From NCBI RefSeq assembly GCF_002979455.1, contig NZ_PCOU01000028.1, positions 1 through 64,000 on the forward strand: a DNA stretch of 64,000 nucleotides. The letters run 5' to 3'. Origin of the DNA: Chryseobacterium sp. MYb7. Its GTDB lineage: Bacteria; Bacteroidota; Bacteroidia; Flavobacteriales; Weeksellaceae. A program made the translations under genes and the position numbers. Positions 43,541-52,315 of the stretch are shown piece after piece. Position 1 is the stretch's first letter. Each line of letters opens with the position of its first letter. The notes beneath the pieces are model-generated. The model did not search any database and was not told the DNA's origin. It saw nothing but the letters and a program-made list of their open reading frames with translations.

Positions 43541-43570
43541 AAGTTATCCACAATAAATTGTGGATAACTT
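43541..43570. repeat. Perfect hairpin containing two inverted TTATCCACA boxes
   Basis: AAGTTATCCACAAT, a 2-nt centre AA, and the exact complement. Each arm contains a perfect DnaA-box consensus, facing each other. It may also serve as the terminator of the hydrolase gene, though there is no T run. Confidence 0.7.
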
Positions 43571-43705
43571 GTGAATTTTAACATTAAATTCATATTTCGT
43601 ATTAAATTTATTACTACATTTACTATGTAATAAACATCGAAGTGGAAACTTTATTTGCTTTTCTTACTACCATTGAAATTGCAATTAAATTTGAAATAAA
43701 AATTT

Positions 43706-43733
43706 AAGCACAGCATTGTCGGCTGTGCTTTTT
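43706..43733 (+). terminator. Terminator with AAGCACAGC stem
   Basis: AGCACAGC and GCTGTGCT pair around ATTGTCG, with a T run. It lies 3 bp after a possible 21-codon frame and 180 bp after the last recognised gene. Confidence 0.75.
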
Positions 43734-43773
43734 ATTGTTGTCTAATTAAAAAAATGAGATGTATTTATCTACT

Positions 43774-43802
43774 GAATCTGCCCCTAAAGGGCAGATTCTT
43801 TT
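43774..43802 (+). terminator. Terminator-like hairpin before the MarR-like gene end
   Basis: GAATCTGCCC (43774-43783) and GGGCAGATTC (43789-43798) form a perfect stem with CTAAA loop, followed by TTTTA. Orientation favours the plus strand. Confidence 0.7.
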
Positions 43803-43848
43803 ATGTATACTGCGTTTAAAACAATTATTGTTACTGTTTTTTTAATTC

Positions 43849-44523
43849 CTATAAATTGATGAACGCATATTCATCATACACGGTATTGATGAGCTCATCA
43901 GCATTAATGTTTCGTGAGAAAATGGGGTAATGAAAACGGTCAAGTTTATTTAAAATACGGATCAGATCCATCTTTTCCTTATGATTAAGATTTCCTGCTA
44001 CAATATTGGTAGCCTGGCGAATCTTCTCCATTTGCTTTTCCAGAATCATTAATCCTCTTTCAGAAATTCGGATTAGTTTGCTTCGTTTATCTAAATCAGA
44101 ATCTGTCTGTTCTATAAGTCCCTGACGCAGCAATCTTGTAATGATAAGCATACCAACCGGCTTATCATGGATATTTTTTTTGATGAGTGCCATTTTGGTC
44201 ATTTCACCAAAAGCCTTTAAATTGATTAAATAGATAAAGTCTTCCTGAGTAGAAAATTCAGAATCTGATATGGCAGATTTCGAGTAGGTTTTTGCATATC
44301 GGTTAAGATGTACCAATAATGTACTTATTGCACTTTCCGGTGTTCTTCCATTTTCTTTACCCTCCCAGTAGGGCTCTTCAACATTTATCACCTGTTGAAT
44401 ATTCTTTTCATCAGAAATCCAGGACCTAAAACCTTCAATGGTACTAGGATAAGAATCAGGATTGGCATTCGATTCAAATTGCTCAAGGAGCGTCATAAAG
44501 TCTTTAATAAGAGGAAAATTCAT
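43849..44523 (-). CDS. MarR-like regulator, paralogue of the carotenoid-operon regulator
   Basis: The 224-residue protein has a winged-helix core (KAFGEMTKMALIKKNIHDKPVGMLIITRLLRQGLIEQ, then a wing with DKRSKLIRISERG) and helical N- and C-terminal parts. It is longer than typical MarR (140-160) with about 80 extra residues at the N-terminus. It clearly resembles the 57697-58356 protein over the whole length (RYAKxYS, FSxQDFIYLI, NLNxxEKMxLI). Its promoter carries the same AGTATA-CAAA-TATACT palindrome. The target genes are unknown; the divergent 44629 gene is a candidate. Confidence 0.82.
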   Translation of the reverse strand: MNFPLIKDFMTLLEQFESNANPDSYPSTIEGFRSWISDEKNIQQVINVEEPYWEGKENGRTPESAISTLLVHLNRYAKTYSKSAISDSEFSTQEDFIYLINLKAFGEMTKMALIKKNIHDKPVGMLIITRLLRQGLIEQTDSDLDKRSKLIRISERGLMILEKQMEKIRQATNIVAGNLNHKEKMDLIRILNKLDRFHYPIFSRNINADELINTVYDEYAFINL

Positions 44524-44536
44524 TTGCCGTTAAAAT

Positions 44537-44552
44537 AGTATACAAATATACT
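44537..44552 (-). promoter_or_regulatory. Operator-like palindrome over the -7 box of the 43849-44523 gene
   Basis: AGTATA-CAAA-TATACT is an inverted repeat. On the minus strand its centre reads TATATTTG (44550-44543), a -7 box, so a bound repressor would block transcription. The identical palindrome is at 58369-58384. Confidence 0.7.
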
Positions 44553-44583
44553 TTATTTTATGATAATCTCCTTTATTTTTACT

Positions 44584-44596
44584 TTATACGGTATAA
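44584..44596. promoter_or_regulatory. Second palindrome in the divergent region
   Basis: TTATAC-G-GTATAA is symmetric and has TATAC half-sites like the neighbouring operator. It lies between the divergent starts and could be a second binding site. Confidence 0.45.
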
Positions 44597-44628
44597 CTTT
44601 TGTATTTTAAAGTGTAATTATCAACATT

Positions 44629-44916
44629 ATGGACGAAACTAAAACAGAACCATTAGACCTGATTAATGATAAGCATTTAATAGATGAATATTTTAATTTC
44701 AAAGTAAAAACTGAATTTAATATTGACATTGATCTTAGTAACGAGTACACTACTGCACACAATATTGTTTCAAAAAAATTAATTCTGGTGCAGACATTTT
44801 CTGATACCACTATTGGAAATCCACAGTTATATCTTTTATTACGTTCTTTAATTCATAATGTCAACAGTTATCATCTGACAAAAAATCAAATGATTTCTAC
44901 ACTGAAAAATAAATAA
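44629..44916 (+). CDS. Small hypothetical protein divergent from the MarR-like gene
   Basis: The 95-residue soluble protein has no signal peptide, membrane segment or known motif. It reads as a compact mixed domain (EYFNFKVKTEFNIDIDLS, then a helical end). It shares a short divergent promoter region with the MarR-like gene and ends in a good hairpin, so it is probably real and may be controlled by that regulator. Function unknown. Confidence 0.6.
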   Translation: MDETKTEPLDLINDKHLIDEYFNFKVKTEFNIDIDLSNEYTTAHNIVSKKLILVQTFSDTTIGNPQLYLLLRSLIHNVNSYHLTKNQMISTLKNK

Positions 44917-44917
44917 A

Positions 44918-44947
44918 AAAAATCTCTCAACATTTGAGAGATTTTGG
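44918..44947. terminator. Bidirectional terminator between the small gene and the signalling operon
   Basis: AATCTCTCAA (44921-44930) and TTGAGAGATT (44934-44943) pair around CAT, with A and T runs at the two ends. Confidence 0.88.
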
Positions 44948-44968
44948 TTTTTGAAAAAATGGTGAGGT

Positions 44969-45340
44969 TTATACCTGTTCTTTTATGTGTTTTGCCACCA
45001 TTTCTTCCAGGTCATCCAGATTGAAAGGTTTTGATACATAATCATCTGCCTGCGCCTCGGAAGCTAAAGCAGCGATATCGTTATTTGCCGTAACATAAAT
45101 GACAGGAATATGATTAAATTCTTCACTGCTTTTAAGAAGTTTTGTAGCTTCCACTCCTCCTATTTTAGGAATCCAGTTGTCCATCAGGATAACATCAGGA
45201 TGATATTCTGCTACTTTTTCCAAAATATCATGTGAAGTTTCTGAAATTTTTACATCGTAGCCATTTTCTTCAAATATGATGGTAATCACTTCTAAAATGG
45301 CAGCATCATCATCAAAAATTAAAATTTTCTTTTTGTTCAT
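44969..45340 (-). CDS. CheY-like response regulator (last gene of signalling operon)
   Basis: The 123-residue single receiver domain has the acidic pocket FDDDAA, the phosphoacceptor Asp in ILMDNWIPK, the conserved Thr in VTANND and the Lys in YVSKPF. There is no output domain, so it likely relays phosphate or binds a partner. It follows cheB by 19 bp, as the sixth and last gene of the operon, and may take phosphate from the kinases encoded upstream. Confidence 0.92.
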   Translation of the reverse strand: MNKKKILIFDDDAAILEVITIIFEENGYDVKISETSHDILEKVAEYHPDVILMDNWIPKIGGVEATKLLKSSEEFNHIPVIYVTANNDIAALASEAQADDYVSKPFNLDDLEEMVAKHIKEQV

Positions 45341-45359
45341 ATTATTTAGGTTATTCTTA

Positions 45360-45929
45360 TTACAATTGATTGATATAATCTGCTAAATTATCCGGTGTGA
45401 TAATGAGATCATAATCAATTTCTTCTACGGCATGTTTGGGCATATATTCTACTTCTGCCGTGTCAGGATCCTGAATCCAAACTTGTCCGTTATTTTTTTT
45501 AATATAGCACAAGCCTTCTACTCCATCAGCATTAGCTCCGGATAAGAGAATTCCAACCATATGCTCTCCATAAATCTCTGCTGCCGATCTGAAGGTAACA
45601 TCTATTGAAGGACGGGAATAATTCATTTTTTCTGAGCTGTCTAATGACATATTTTTCTTATTCTCAAACAGCAGATGATAATCAGCAGGAACAATATATA
45701 AGGTATTGTTATTTATTTCAGTTTTATCTTCTACTTCTATCACCGGTATTTTTGTAAACTGCTGCAATAAAGTCCGCAAAATATCTCCGGATTGGGCTTT
45801 ACGGTGAAGCACAACAACTATTGGGATTTTCAGAGTATCATCAAGATTTTTGATCATTTCAATAATGACCTGCAGGCTTCCTGCCGATCCTCCTATAACA
45901 ATGAGTTCAATGTTCATCTGTGATTTCAT
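45360..45929 (-). CDS. CheB-type methylesterase domain protein
   Basis: The 189-residue protein is a CheB catalytic domain without the usual N-terminal receiver. The triad is Ser15 in IGGSAGS, His42 in VVLHRK and Asp135 in SGANADG. In chemotaxis CheB removes methyl groups from glutamates of receptors; here no receptor is encoded nearby, so its target may be the kinase coiled coil. MNIELIV (45917) is an alternative start. It is encoded 11 bp after cheR. Confidence 0.9.
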   Translation of the reverse strand: MKSQMNIELIVIGGSAGSLQVIIEMIKNLDDTLKIPIVVVLHRKAQSGDILRTLLQQFTKIPVIEVEDKTEINNNTLYIVPADYHLLFENKKNMSLDSSEKMNYSRPSIDVTFRSAAEIYGEHMVGILLSGANADGVEGLCYIKKNNGQVWIQDPDTAEVEYMPKHAVEEIDYDLIITPDNLADYINQL

Positions 45930-45940
45930 AGCAGTACTTA

Positions 45941-46771
45941 TTAATGATGATCAAGCTTTTTCCAGATTTTCTGGTCTTCCACCTGATGATAATTCTTTTC
46001 AATGGTAGAAAACCGAAGTGTTTCTTTTGCTCCAAGAGCCAGAAAACCTAAATTTTCCAGACTGTTGTCAAAAAGCTTGAATACCCTTTCCTGCAGCTCC
46101 CTATCAAAATAAATCAGAACATTTCTGCAGATAATCAACTGAAAGCTATTGAAAGAACTGTCTGACACCAGATTATGAGTAGATAAAATAAGTTTTTCCT
46201 GTAAGCTTTTATCAAATTTTACACTGTCATAATTGGCTGTATAGTAATCTGAAAAATCGCGTTTCCCTCCTGAAAGCATATAGTTTTCAGAATACAATTT
46301 CATCTGGTATAACGGGAAAACACCGGCTCTGGCTGTTTCAAGAACAGCAGGATTCAAATCTGTACCATAAATCAGGGATTTATCATATAAACCTGCCTCT
46401 TTCAGTAAAATAGCAATGGAATATGCTTCTTCACCTGTGGAACATCCTGCAATCCAGATTCTGATCAGCGGATAAGTACCCAATTGAGGCAGAACTTTCT
46501 CTCTCAATGCTTTAAAAAAAGAAGGATCCCGAAACATTTCTGTAACGTTTACCGTAACTTCTTCTACAAAACGTTTTAAATATTCTGCATCATTCATAAT
46601 GGTATACCTAAGTTCCGCGAAACTGGTAAATCTGTCTAAAAGGCATATACGATTTACCCTTCTTTTAAACGAAGCCCTGCTATAACCGGAAAAGTCGTAG
46701 CCATACATTTCATAGACATCATTAATCAGATGTTCTACTTCTTTATCTTTTACGATACTTGGTTCCAGCAT
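45941..46771 (-). CDS. CheR-type protein-glutamate methyltransferase
   Basis: The 276-residue protein has the N-terminal helical CheR domain and the SAM-binding domain with IWIAGCSTGEEAYSIAILL, the second acidic residue in YGTDLNP and the LIICRNVLIYF motif. It would methylate glutamate residues on a receptor or sensor, balanced by the neighbouring CheB. It starts directly after the stop codon of the preceding response regulator (TAG then ATG), so translation is coupled. Confidence 0.92.
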   Translation of the reverse strand: MLEPSIVKDKEVEHLINDVYEMYGYDFSGYSRASFKRRVNRICLLDRFTSFAELRYTIMNDAEYLKRFVEEVTVNVTEMFRDPSFFKALREKVLPQLGTYPLIRIWIAGCSTGEEAYSIAILLKEAGLYDKSLIYGTDLNPAVLETARAGVFPLYQMKLYSENYMLSGGKRDFSDYYTANYDSVKFDKSLQEKLILSTHNLVSDSSFNSFQLIICRNVLIYFDRELQERVFKLFDNSLENLGFLALGAKETLRFSTIEKNYHQVEDQKIWKKLDHH

Positions 46772-47137
46772 CTATGAAAGTTTTTCTATTGCCATCATTA
46801 AAAGGTCTACGTCAATTGGTTTCGAAACATAATCATTAGCTCCTACCTCAATACATTTCTGACGGTCTTCAGGCATTGCCTGTGCAGTAACCGCAACAAC
46901 TGGAACATCTTTAATTTCAGGAGTGTCTCTTATAATCCTTATTGCCTCATAACCATCTATTCCAGGCATCATCATATCCATAAGCACCACTGAAAACTGA
47001 GGATCAGCCTTTAGCATATCTAAAGCTTCCTGAGCCATGGTACAGGTTTCAACTGCATATCCACGAGCCTTAAGGGTTAGTTTCAATGCGAATATATTGC
47101 GTGGATCATCATCCACAATTAAAATTTTCTTACTCAT
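46772..47137 (-). CDS. CheY-like response regulator (third gene of signalling operon)
   Basis: The 121-residue receiver domain has acidic pocket VDDDP, phosphoacceptor Asp in VLMDMMMPG, Thr in VTAQAM and Lys in YVSKPI. It closely resembles the third receiver of the hybrid kinase encoded just upstream (shared DDDxRNIF and MDMMMP phrases), so the two probably descend from one duplication. Single-domain receivers in such clusters relay phosphate to or from the kinase. Confidence 0.92.
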   Translation of the reverse strand: MSKKILIVDDDPRNIFALKLTLKARGYAVETCTMAQEALDMLKADPQFSVVLMDMMMPGIDGYEAIRIIRDTPEIKDVPVVAVTAQAMPEDRQKCIEVGANDYVSKPIDVDLLMMAIEKLS

Positions 47138-47152
47138 CAGAATTTTATCTGT

Positions 47153-50100
47153 TTAACTTTCATATAACCAAACGCGAAGCAGCGACAACAGCTGATCAAT
47201 ATCTACAGGTTTTGAGATATAATCTGAAGCTCCTGCTGTAATACATTTCTCGCGCTCTCCAATCATCGATTTTGCGGTTACCGCTATAATAGGCAGTCTC
47301 TTAAATGCCGGCATTTTTCTGATCTGCTTGATGGTTTCGTAGCCGTCCATTTCGGGCATCATCATATCCATTAAGATTACATCTATATCAGGATTGTGGT
47401 GAATTTGCTCAAGGGCATGCTTTCCATCCATGGCTACAATAACTTCAACTTTATATTTTTCCAGTGCTTTGGTTAAAGAAAAAATATTGCGGACGTCATC
47501 ATCAGTAATCAGTACTTTTTTGCCACTCAGCACTTCAGTGAGAGATCCAAGCATTCTTCCTGTTGTATTTTCTGAAGAATTATTTTTTTCTTCCACTAAA
47601 TGCAGAAACAGTCCTACTTCATCTAAAATTCTTTGGTATGAATGTGCTGTTTTTACTACAATTGAATCTGCGTACTGTTTTATTTTAAGCTCTTCTTCTT
47701 TAGATAAATGGTGTTCTGTAAAAATGATAATGGGCAGATTTTCCAGTCCTTCATGACTTTTTATTGACTCAATTACATGATAATCATTTCCTTTTGAGCT
47801 TCCAATATCCAGAATAACGCAGTCTACAAGATCAGAAGTGAGGGTTTTCACACTATCTTCCACCGTATGTTCTACAGATAAAGAGATATTAAAATTGCTC
47901 AGGAAATAAGACAATGCACTGGCATGTTTGGCATTTTCTTCAACAATCAGAACTTTTTGAGATCCTTTTTTCAAAGCTTCTTCAATCTTTCTGAACACAT
48001 CGGTCATTTTATCCAGCGCTACCGGCTTATTAATAAAATCTACAGCACCTTTCATAAGACTTTCCTTTTTAAAATGAAGGACAGACATCATATGAACCGG
48101 AATATGTTTGATATAAGGATCAGCTTTCAGTTCATCCATTACTTCCCAGCCATCTTTTACAGGAAGCTGAACATCCAGTAAAATGGCATGCGGATGATAC
48201 TTCTGAGCCGCTGAAAGACCATGATCTCCTCTTACTACAACCACTCCTTTATAGCTCTGTAAATGGGCATATTTCAATAAAGCTTTTGCAAAATTAATAT
48301 CATCTTCAATGATCAGGATAACTTTATCTCCTTCCTGAATATTTTCCCTGTCGTCCGGTACATCTTCCGGGATTTCAAGAGTATTTAAAGGAATTACTTT
48401 TGCTTCTCCTTCATCAAGAATATTTTGGATTTCCTCCACATCTTCACGGATCACCTCTACAAGATCCTGATCTGTTTCAGAATGAGCAATTTCAGTTACA
48501 GCATGTACAGGAATGATAAAACTGAACTCACTTCCTTTGTCTACCTCACTTTTCAGAACCAGCTCTCCTCCAAGAAGTCTGGCGATTTCACGGCTTATTG
48601 ACAGACCTAAACCTGTTCCCCCAAACTTTCGTTTGGTAGATCCGTCTGCCTGCTGGAATGCTTCAAAGATGATCTTTTGCTTATCTTCTGCTATTCCAAT
48701 ACCTGTATCTTTAACTGAGAATATAATGAAATCAGGTTTTTCAGAATGTTTTTTGATGTGTAAACCGATGCTTCCTTTTGTGGTAAATTTTAAAGCATTA
48801 GACAACAGATTTCTCAATACCTGATCAATTTTAAGACGATCACTTTCGATCACTTTATGTACATTAGCTTCGATTTCGATATTAAAGGGAAGAGATTTCT
48901 CCTGAAATACCGGATTGAAAAGACTTTTTAGATCTTTTACCACTTCTTCGATCATTACTTCCTGATACTCAAGAGTCATTTTACCGGATTCTATTTTTGC
49001 AAGATCCAGAATTTCATCGATCAGGGTTAATAAACTTGTACCGGAACTATGAATTACTTTTGCAGATTCTACTTGATCTTCATTGAGGTTTTCATCCGGG
49101 TTTTCCGTCATCAAACGAGATAAAAGAAGGATTGAATTCAGCGGAGTTCGCAATTCATGAGACATATTGGCTAAAAACTCAGATTTGTATTTGGTGCTTA
49201 ATGCCAGCTCCTCTACTTTTTTCTGAATTTCATTATTACGTTCTGCAATCAAATGATTTTTCTCTTCCAGCAGCCTTGAACGCTCTTCCAGTTCTGCATT
49301 GGCCTGCATCAGTTCTTCCTGCTGTACTTTGAGCTCTTCCTCCGAAGCCTGGAGCTTCTGTGTTTGTGCTTCCAGTTCTGTATTCAGATTTTCAAGTTCA
49401 GAGTGCTGAACCTGCAATTCTTCAGACTGTGCCTGGGTTTCTTCCAGTAATTGCTGTTCTTTTTCTCTGCCTTTGGCAGCGTTCAGGGCAATTCCTATAT
49501 TGACGCAGCACTCTTCAAAATAACTTATCCTGTCTTCTTCAAAATTAGAAGTTGCACCAAGCTCCAATACTCCAATAATGTGGCCGTCTGCAAAAAGTGG
49601 AAGCAAAATAATTCCGTAAATTTTTATGGTACTGCTGGCAAAAGTTACCACAAAGTCATCTTCATGAAGATTATTATAAACCTGACTTTTAGCGTTAACA
49701 AAAGCCTGACCTACCATTCCTTCTCCGGGCTCAAAAGCTTTTTTCATATTGGATTCTAATCCAAATGCTTTATTGAGTTTTAAAATACCTTCATCATACA
49801 AATACAGTGAACCATTAATGCAGTTTCCATATTCAATCAATTGTATTAAAGCTTTATGGGAAACTTCCTGAACAGTCTTATTCCCTACCAGGGATTCATT
49901 CAGCAAAGCAAGACCTTTCTGACGCCAGTCACTTTTATTAATTTTCTCAAAAGAGATTTTAAGAGATTCTGTCATATTGTTCAGAGATCCTACAAGATCT
50001 CCAAGATCATCCTGAGCATTATCCACTACTTTTTCACTGTAATCACCGTTAGCGACTCTGTTGGCAATCTTTTGAATAGCACTTACACGGCGTGTCATTT

Positions 50101-50761
50101 CTTCATCTTTCTGCTTAAGCATCCTTTCCAATTTATCTCTTCGGATAAGATCTGCACGCATTTTTATATAGAAAAATGTAGTTACCACTATCGCAGCAAT
50201 TGCGGAAAAAAGGATAAAAATAACCGTTGTACCGGATGAGCGATTGAGATCGTTATTTTTAACTTCAACCTGACTTTCTTCATATTGTACAAAGTCACTG
50301 ACAATTTTCCGGCACTGATCCATATAGGTTTTCCCTTCAGTAATCTGTTGCTGAGTCATGATAATGCCTCTTCGTCTGTTCTCAACCAAATGCTTCAGAT
50401 TCTGCATTACCTGATCAACAGCTACTTTTAAACCTGCGAGTCTTTGTAATTGATTCTGATCATTTAGCCCCAAAGATTCAGCACGTATCAAAGCTTTAGG
50501 GTATTCTCTTAATCCCCGTTTATAAGGTTCAAGAAAATCTTCTCTTCCAGTAAGCTGATAACCTCTGTTTCCTGTTTCTGCATCCAGTAAAGCAACCAGC
50601 ACATCTTTCACAGCTGTTACAGACCGTCTGCTTTTGGAAAGGCTTTCACGGTGTTTCATTTGATTTTGGATACTCCAGTAAGAAGCCAGTGAACTGGCTA
50701 TTAAAATCAAAAGTGAAAGACCTACTCCAAATTGAAGATTTCGTATTATTTTTTTCGGCAT
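47153..50761 (-). CDS. Large hybrid histidine kinase: CHASE3-HAMP-GAF-HisKA-HATPase-3 receivers
   Basis: The 1202-residue membrane sensor has a first membrane helix (about 9-30), a periplasmic CHASE3 domain (40-175) and a second helix (178-198). HAMP (about 200-270), a GAF domain (285-430) and a Gln/Glu-rich coiled coil (435-525) follow. HisKA carries His535 in NMSHELRTP, and the ATPase carries DTGIGI and GGTGLGLSI. Three receivers end the protein, with phosphoacceptors Asp863, Asp985 and Asp1132; the middle one has a weaker acidic pocket (VEEN). It would integrate an extracellular and an intracellular signal; the ligand is unknown. It follows the first kinase by 5 bp. Confidence 0.93.
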   Translation of the reverse strand: MPKKIIRNLQFGVGLSLLILIASSLASYWSIQNQMKHRESLSKSRRSVTAVKDVLVALLDAETGNRGYQLTGREDFLEPYKRGLREYPKALIRAESLGLNDQNQLQRLAGLKVAVDQVMQNLKHLVENRRRGIIMTQQQITEGKTYMDQCRKIVSDFVQYEESQVEVKNNDLNRSSGTTVIFILFSAIAAIVVTTFFYIKMRADLIRRDKLERMLKQKDEEMTRRVSAIQKIANRVANGDYSEKVVDNAQDDLGDLVGSLNNMTESLKISFEKINKSDWRQKGLALLNESLVGNKTVQEVSHKALIQLIEYGNCINGSLYLYDEGILKLNKAFGLESNMKKAFEPGEGMVGQAFVNAKSQVYNNLHEDDFVVTFASSTIKIYGIILLPLFADGHIIGVLELGATSNFEEDRISYFEECCVNIGIALNAAKGREKEQQLLEETQAQSEELQVQHSELENLNTELEAQTQKLQASEEELKVQQEELMQANAELEERSRLLEEKNHLIAERNNEIQKKVEELALSTKYKSEFLANMSHELRTPLNSILLLSRLMTENPDENLNEDQVESAKVIHSSGTSLLTLIDEILDLAKIESGKMTLEYQEVMIEEVVKDLKSLFNPVFQEKSLPFNIEIEANVHKVIESDRLKIDQVLRNLLSNALKFTTKGSIGLHIKKHSEKPDFIIFSVKDTGIGIAEDKQKIIFEAFQQADGSTKRKFGGTGLGLSISREIARLLGGELVLKSEVDKGSEFSFIIPVHAVTEIAHSETDQDLVEVIREDVEEIQNILDEGEAKVIPLNTLEIPEDVPDDRENIQEGDKVILIIEDDINFAKALLKYAHLQSYKGVVVVRGDHGLSAAQKYHPHAILLDVQLPVKDGWEVMDELKADPYIKHIPVHMMSVLHFKKESLMKGAVDFINKPVALDKMTDVFRKIEEALKKGSQKVLIVEENAKHASALSYFLSNFNISLSVEHTVEDSVKTLTSDLVDCVILDIGSSKGNDYHVIESIKSHEGLENLPIIIFTEHHLSKEEELKIKQYADSIVVKTAHSYQRILDEVGLFLHLVEEKNNSSENTTGRMLGSLTEVLSGKKVLITDDDVRNIFSLTKALEKYKVEVIVAMDGKHALEQIHHNPDIDVILMDMMMPEMDGYETIKQIRKMPAFKRLPIIAVTAKSMIGEREKCITAGASDYISKPVDIDQLLSLLRVWLYES

Positions 50762-50766
50762 TAAAA

Positions 50767-52242
50767 TTAATTTAGTGGTAATGTGAAATAAAAAGTAGAG
50801 CCTTCATCTACTATACTGGAAACCCCAACGCTTCCATGGTGCTGTTTGATGATCTCAGAGCAGATAAACAATCCGATTCCCATCCCCTGAAACTGCAGTG
50901 AAGATTCTTCTACACGATAAAATTTCTTAAATACAGCATCCTGTTTAAAATCCGGGATACCAATTCCAAAGTCGGTTACATTTACTCTTACTTCTTCTGC
51001 TTCCTTATCTACAAAAGTGGTGACAATAACCTGATTATTATCGGGTGAATATTTAATGGCATTTGTCAGAAAATTGATGAGTACCTGTTCTATGCGGATT
51101 TCGTCTAAAGGAATTAAAATATCCGGTTTTGTTCCGTGGCGCTCAATTTTCACTTCACGCTGATCATGAGTTTGTAATATTGTTTCAATCGCATTACTGA
51201 TCAAATTTTCCAGATTAACCGGTTTTTTATTAATTTTCAACTTGCCGTTTTCTATTTTAGAAACATCCAGCAGGTCAGTGATCAATGTATTCAGCTTTTC
51301 AATCTGCCCCTGAACTTTCATTACAAATCCTGCTTCAGAGCTTTCTTTATCGAGTTTCAACTTTCTTTCTAATAACTGAACATAGGCTTTAATACTTGTT
51401 AAAGGAGTTTTCAGTTCATGGCTGGCGATGCTTAAAAATTCGTCTTTTTCTTTTTCAACTTTTTTCTGATCATCAATATCGGTAAAAGTTCCAACCCAGT
51501 TTTTAATGTGATCTTCATCATATACCGGAGTTACTCTAAGCAAATGATAGCGGTAATTGCCCGAAACAACATTCTTTATTCTTATTTCCAGCTCAAGAGC
51601 TTTTCCTTTTTTTCTGCATCTCTCCAACTCCTCCGTGATATCTGGGTCATCGGGATGTATTTCAGGAAAACTCTGTTCGGAGTCTGAATATTCATACCAT
51701 TTACCATTCACAAAATCAACGGTTCCTGCTTCATTCAGTGTGAATGCAATTTGTGGAAGTGACTCCAGCATTAAGTGAAAATGATCTATCTGAGACTTCA
51801 TCGTCACTTGTGATTCACGTCTACCCTTAACCTCCAGTTCAAGATTCTGCTGGGTCTTTTTCATGGCTATATTCTGCTCTTGAAGGTTATAAAAAGTTTT
51901 CACCTTAAGCAAAAGGATCTCTGGATCTACAGGTTTGGTTACATAATCTTTAGCACCCGAGGCATAGCCTTGTGTTATAAATTTTTTGTCTGTGTTGACA
52001 GCCGATAAAAATATAATGGGAACTTCTTTTGTTTTACTGTAATCTGCCAGTGTTTCCGCCACTTCAAAGCCGTCCATATCAGGCATTTGAACATCCAGAA
52101 TAATGAGGGCATAGTCGTTTTTGAGGGCTTTACCCAGAGCCTCTTCACCAGAATTGGCTGTTTCCACCTGAAAATCCTTGGATTCGAGTAATTTTTGCAG
52201 TGAATAAAGATTACTTTGATTGTCATCAACAATTAAAATCAT
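50767..52242 (-). CDS. Receiver-PAS-histidine kinase (first gene of signalling operon)
   Basis: The 491-residue soluble kinase begins with a receiver domain (pocket VDDNQ, Asp in IILDVQMPD, Lys in YVTKPV). A coiled linker and a PAS domain follow (about 155-255), then HisKA with ASHELKTPLTSIKA and a HATPase with NAIKYSPD and GMGIGLFI. An N-terminal receiver makes it likely to be a phosphate-controlled kinase. Start ATG 52242 was preferred to a TTG 15 bp upstream. A promoter with a good -7 box lies before it, so it heads the six-gene operon. Confidence 0.93.
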   Translation of the reverse strand: MILIVDDNQSNLYSLQKLLESKDFQVETANSGEEALGKALKNDYALIILDVQMPDMDGFEVAETLADYSKTKEVPIIFLSAVNTDKKFITQGYASGAKDYVTKPVDPEILLLKVKTFYNLQEQNIAMKKTQQNLELEVKGRRESQVTMKSQIDHFHLMLESLPQIAFTLNEAGTVDFVNGKWYEYSDSEQSFPEIHPDDPDITEELERCRKKGKALELEIRIKNVVSGNYRYHLLRVTPVYDEDHIKNWVGTFTDIDDQKKVEKEKDEFLSIASHELKTPLTSIKAYVQLLERKLKLDKESSEAGFVMKVQGQIEKLNTLITDLLDVSKIENGKLKINKKPVNLENLISNAIETILQTHDQREVKIERHGTKPDILIPLDEIRIEQVLINFLTNAIKYSPDNNQVIVTTFVDKEAEEVRVNVTDFGIGIPDFKQDAVFKKFYRVEESSLQFQGMGIGLFICSEIIKQHHGSVGVSSIVDEGSTFYFTLPLN

Positions 52243-52282
52243 AGAAGTTAAAATCAATAATTAGTTACAGATATTTAAACTT

Positions 52283-52315
52283 CAAAAATACTCACAATAT
52301 TTCAAAACATAGCAA
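52283..52315 (-). promoter_or_regulatory. Promoter of the signalling operon
   Basis: On the minus strand TTG (52315-52313), 22 bp and TATTTTTG (52290-52283) fit the -33/-7 pattern, with a leader of about 35-40 bases to ATG 52242. Confidence 0.6.

Larger units (their letters stand above)
43525..43848. other. Intergenic region with several hairpins and a possible short transcript
   Basis: This 324-bp gap holds a 14-bp perfect hairpin with two DnaA-box-like halves (43541-43570), an 8-bp inverted repeat (43607-43614 and 43627-43634) and two terminator-like hairpins. A 21-codon GTG frame (GTG 43642-43644, METLFAFLTTIEIAIKFEIKI) ends just before the terminator at 43706, so a small peptide or sRNA is conceivable. 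Confidence 0.4.

Noticed and set aside
43525..43848. Chromosome replication origin because of two DnaA boxes
   Set aside because: Only one inverted pair is present, there is no dnaA or other origin-linked gene nearby and no box cluster. Reported only as a DnaA-box hairpin.
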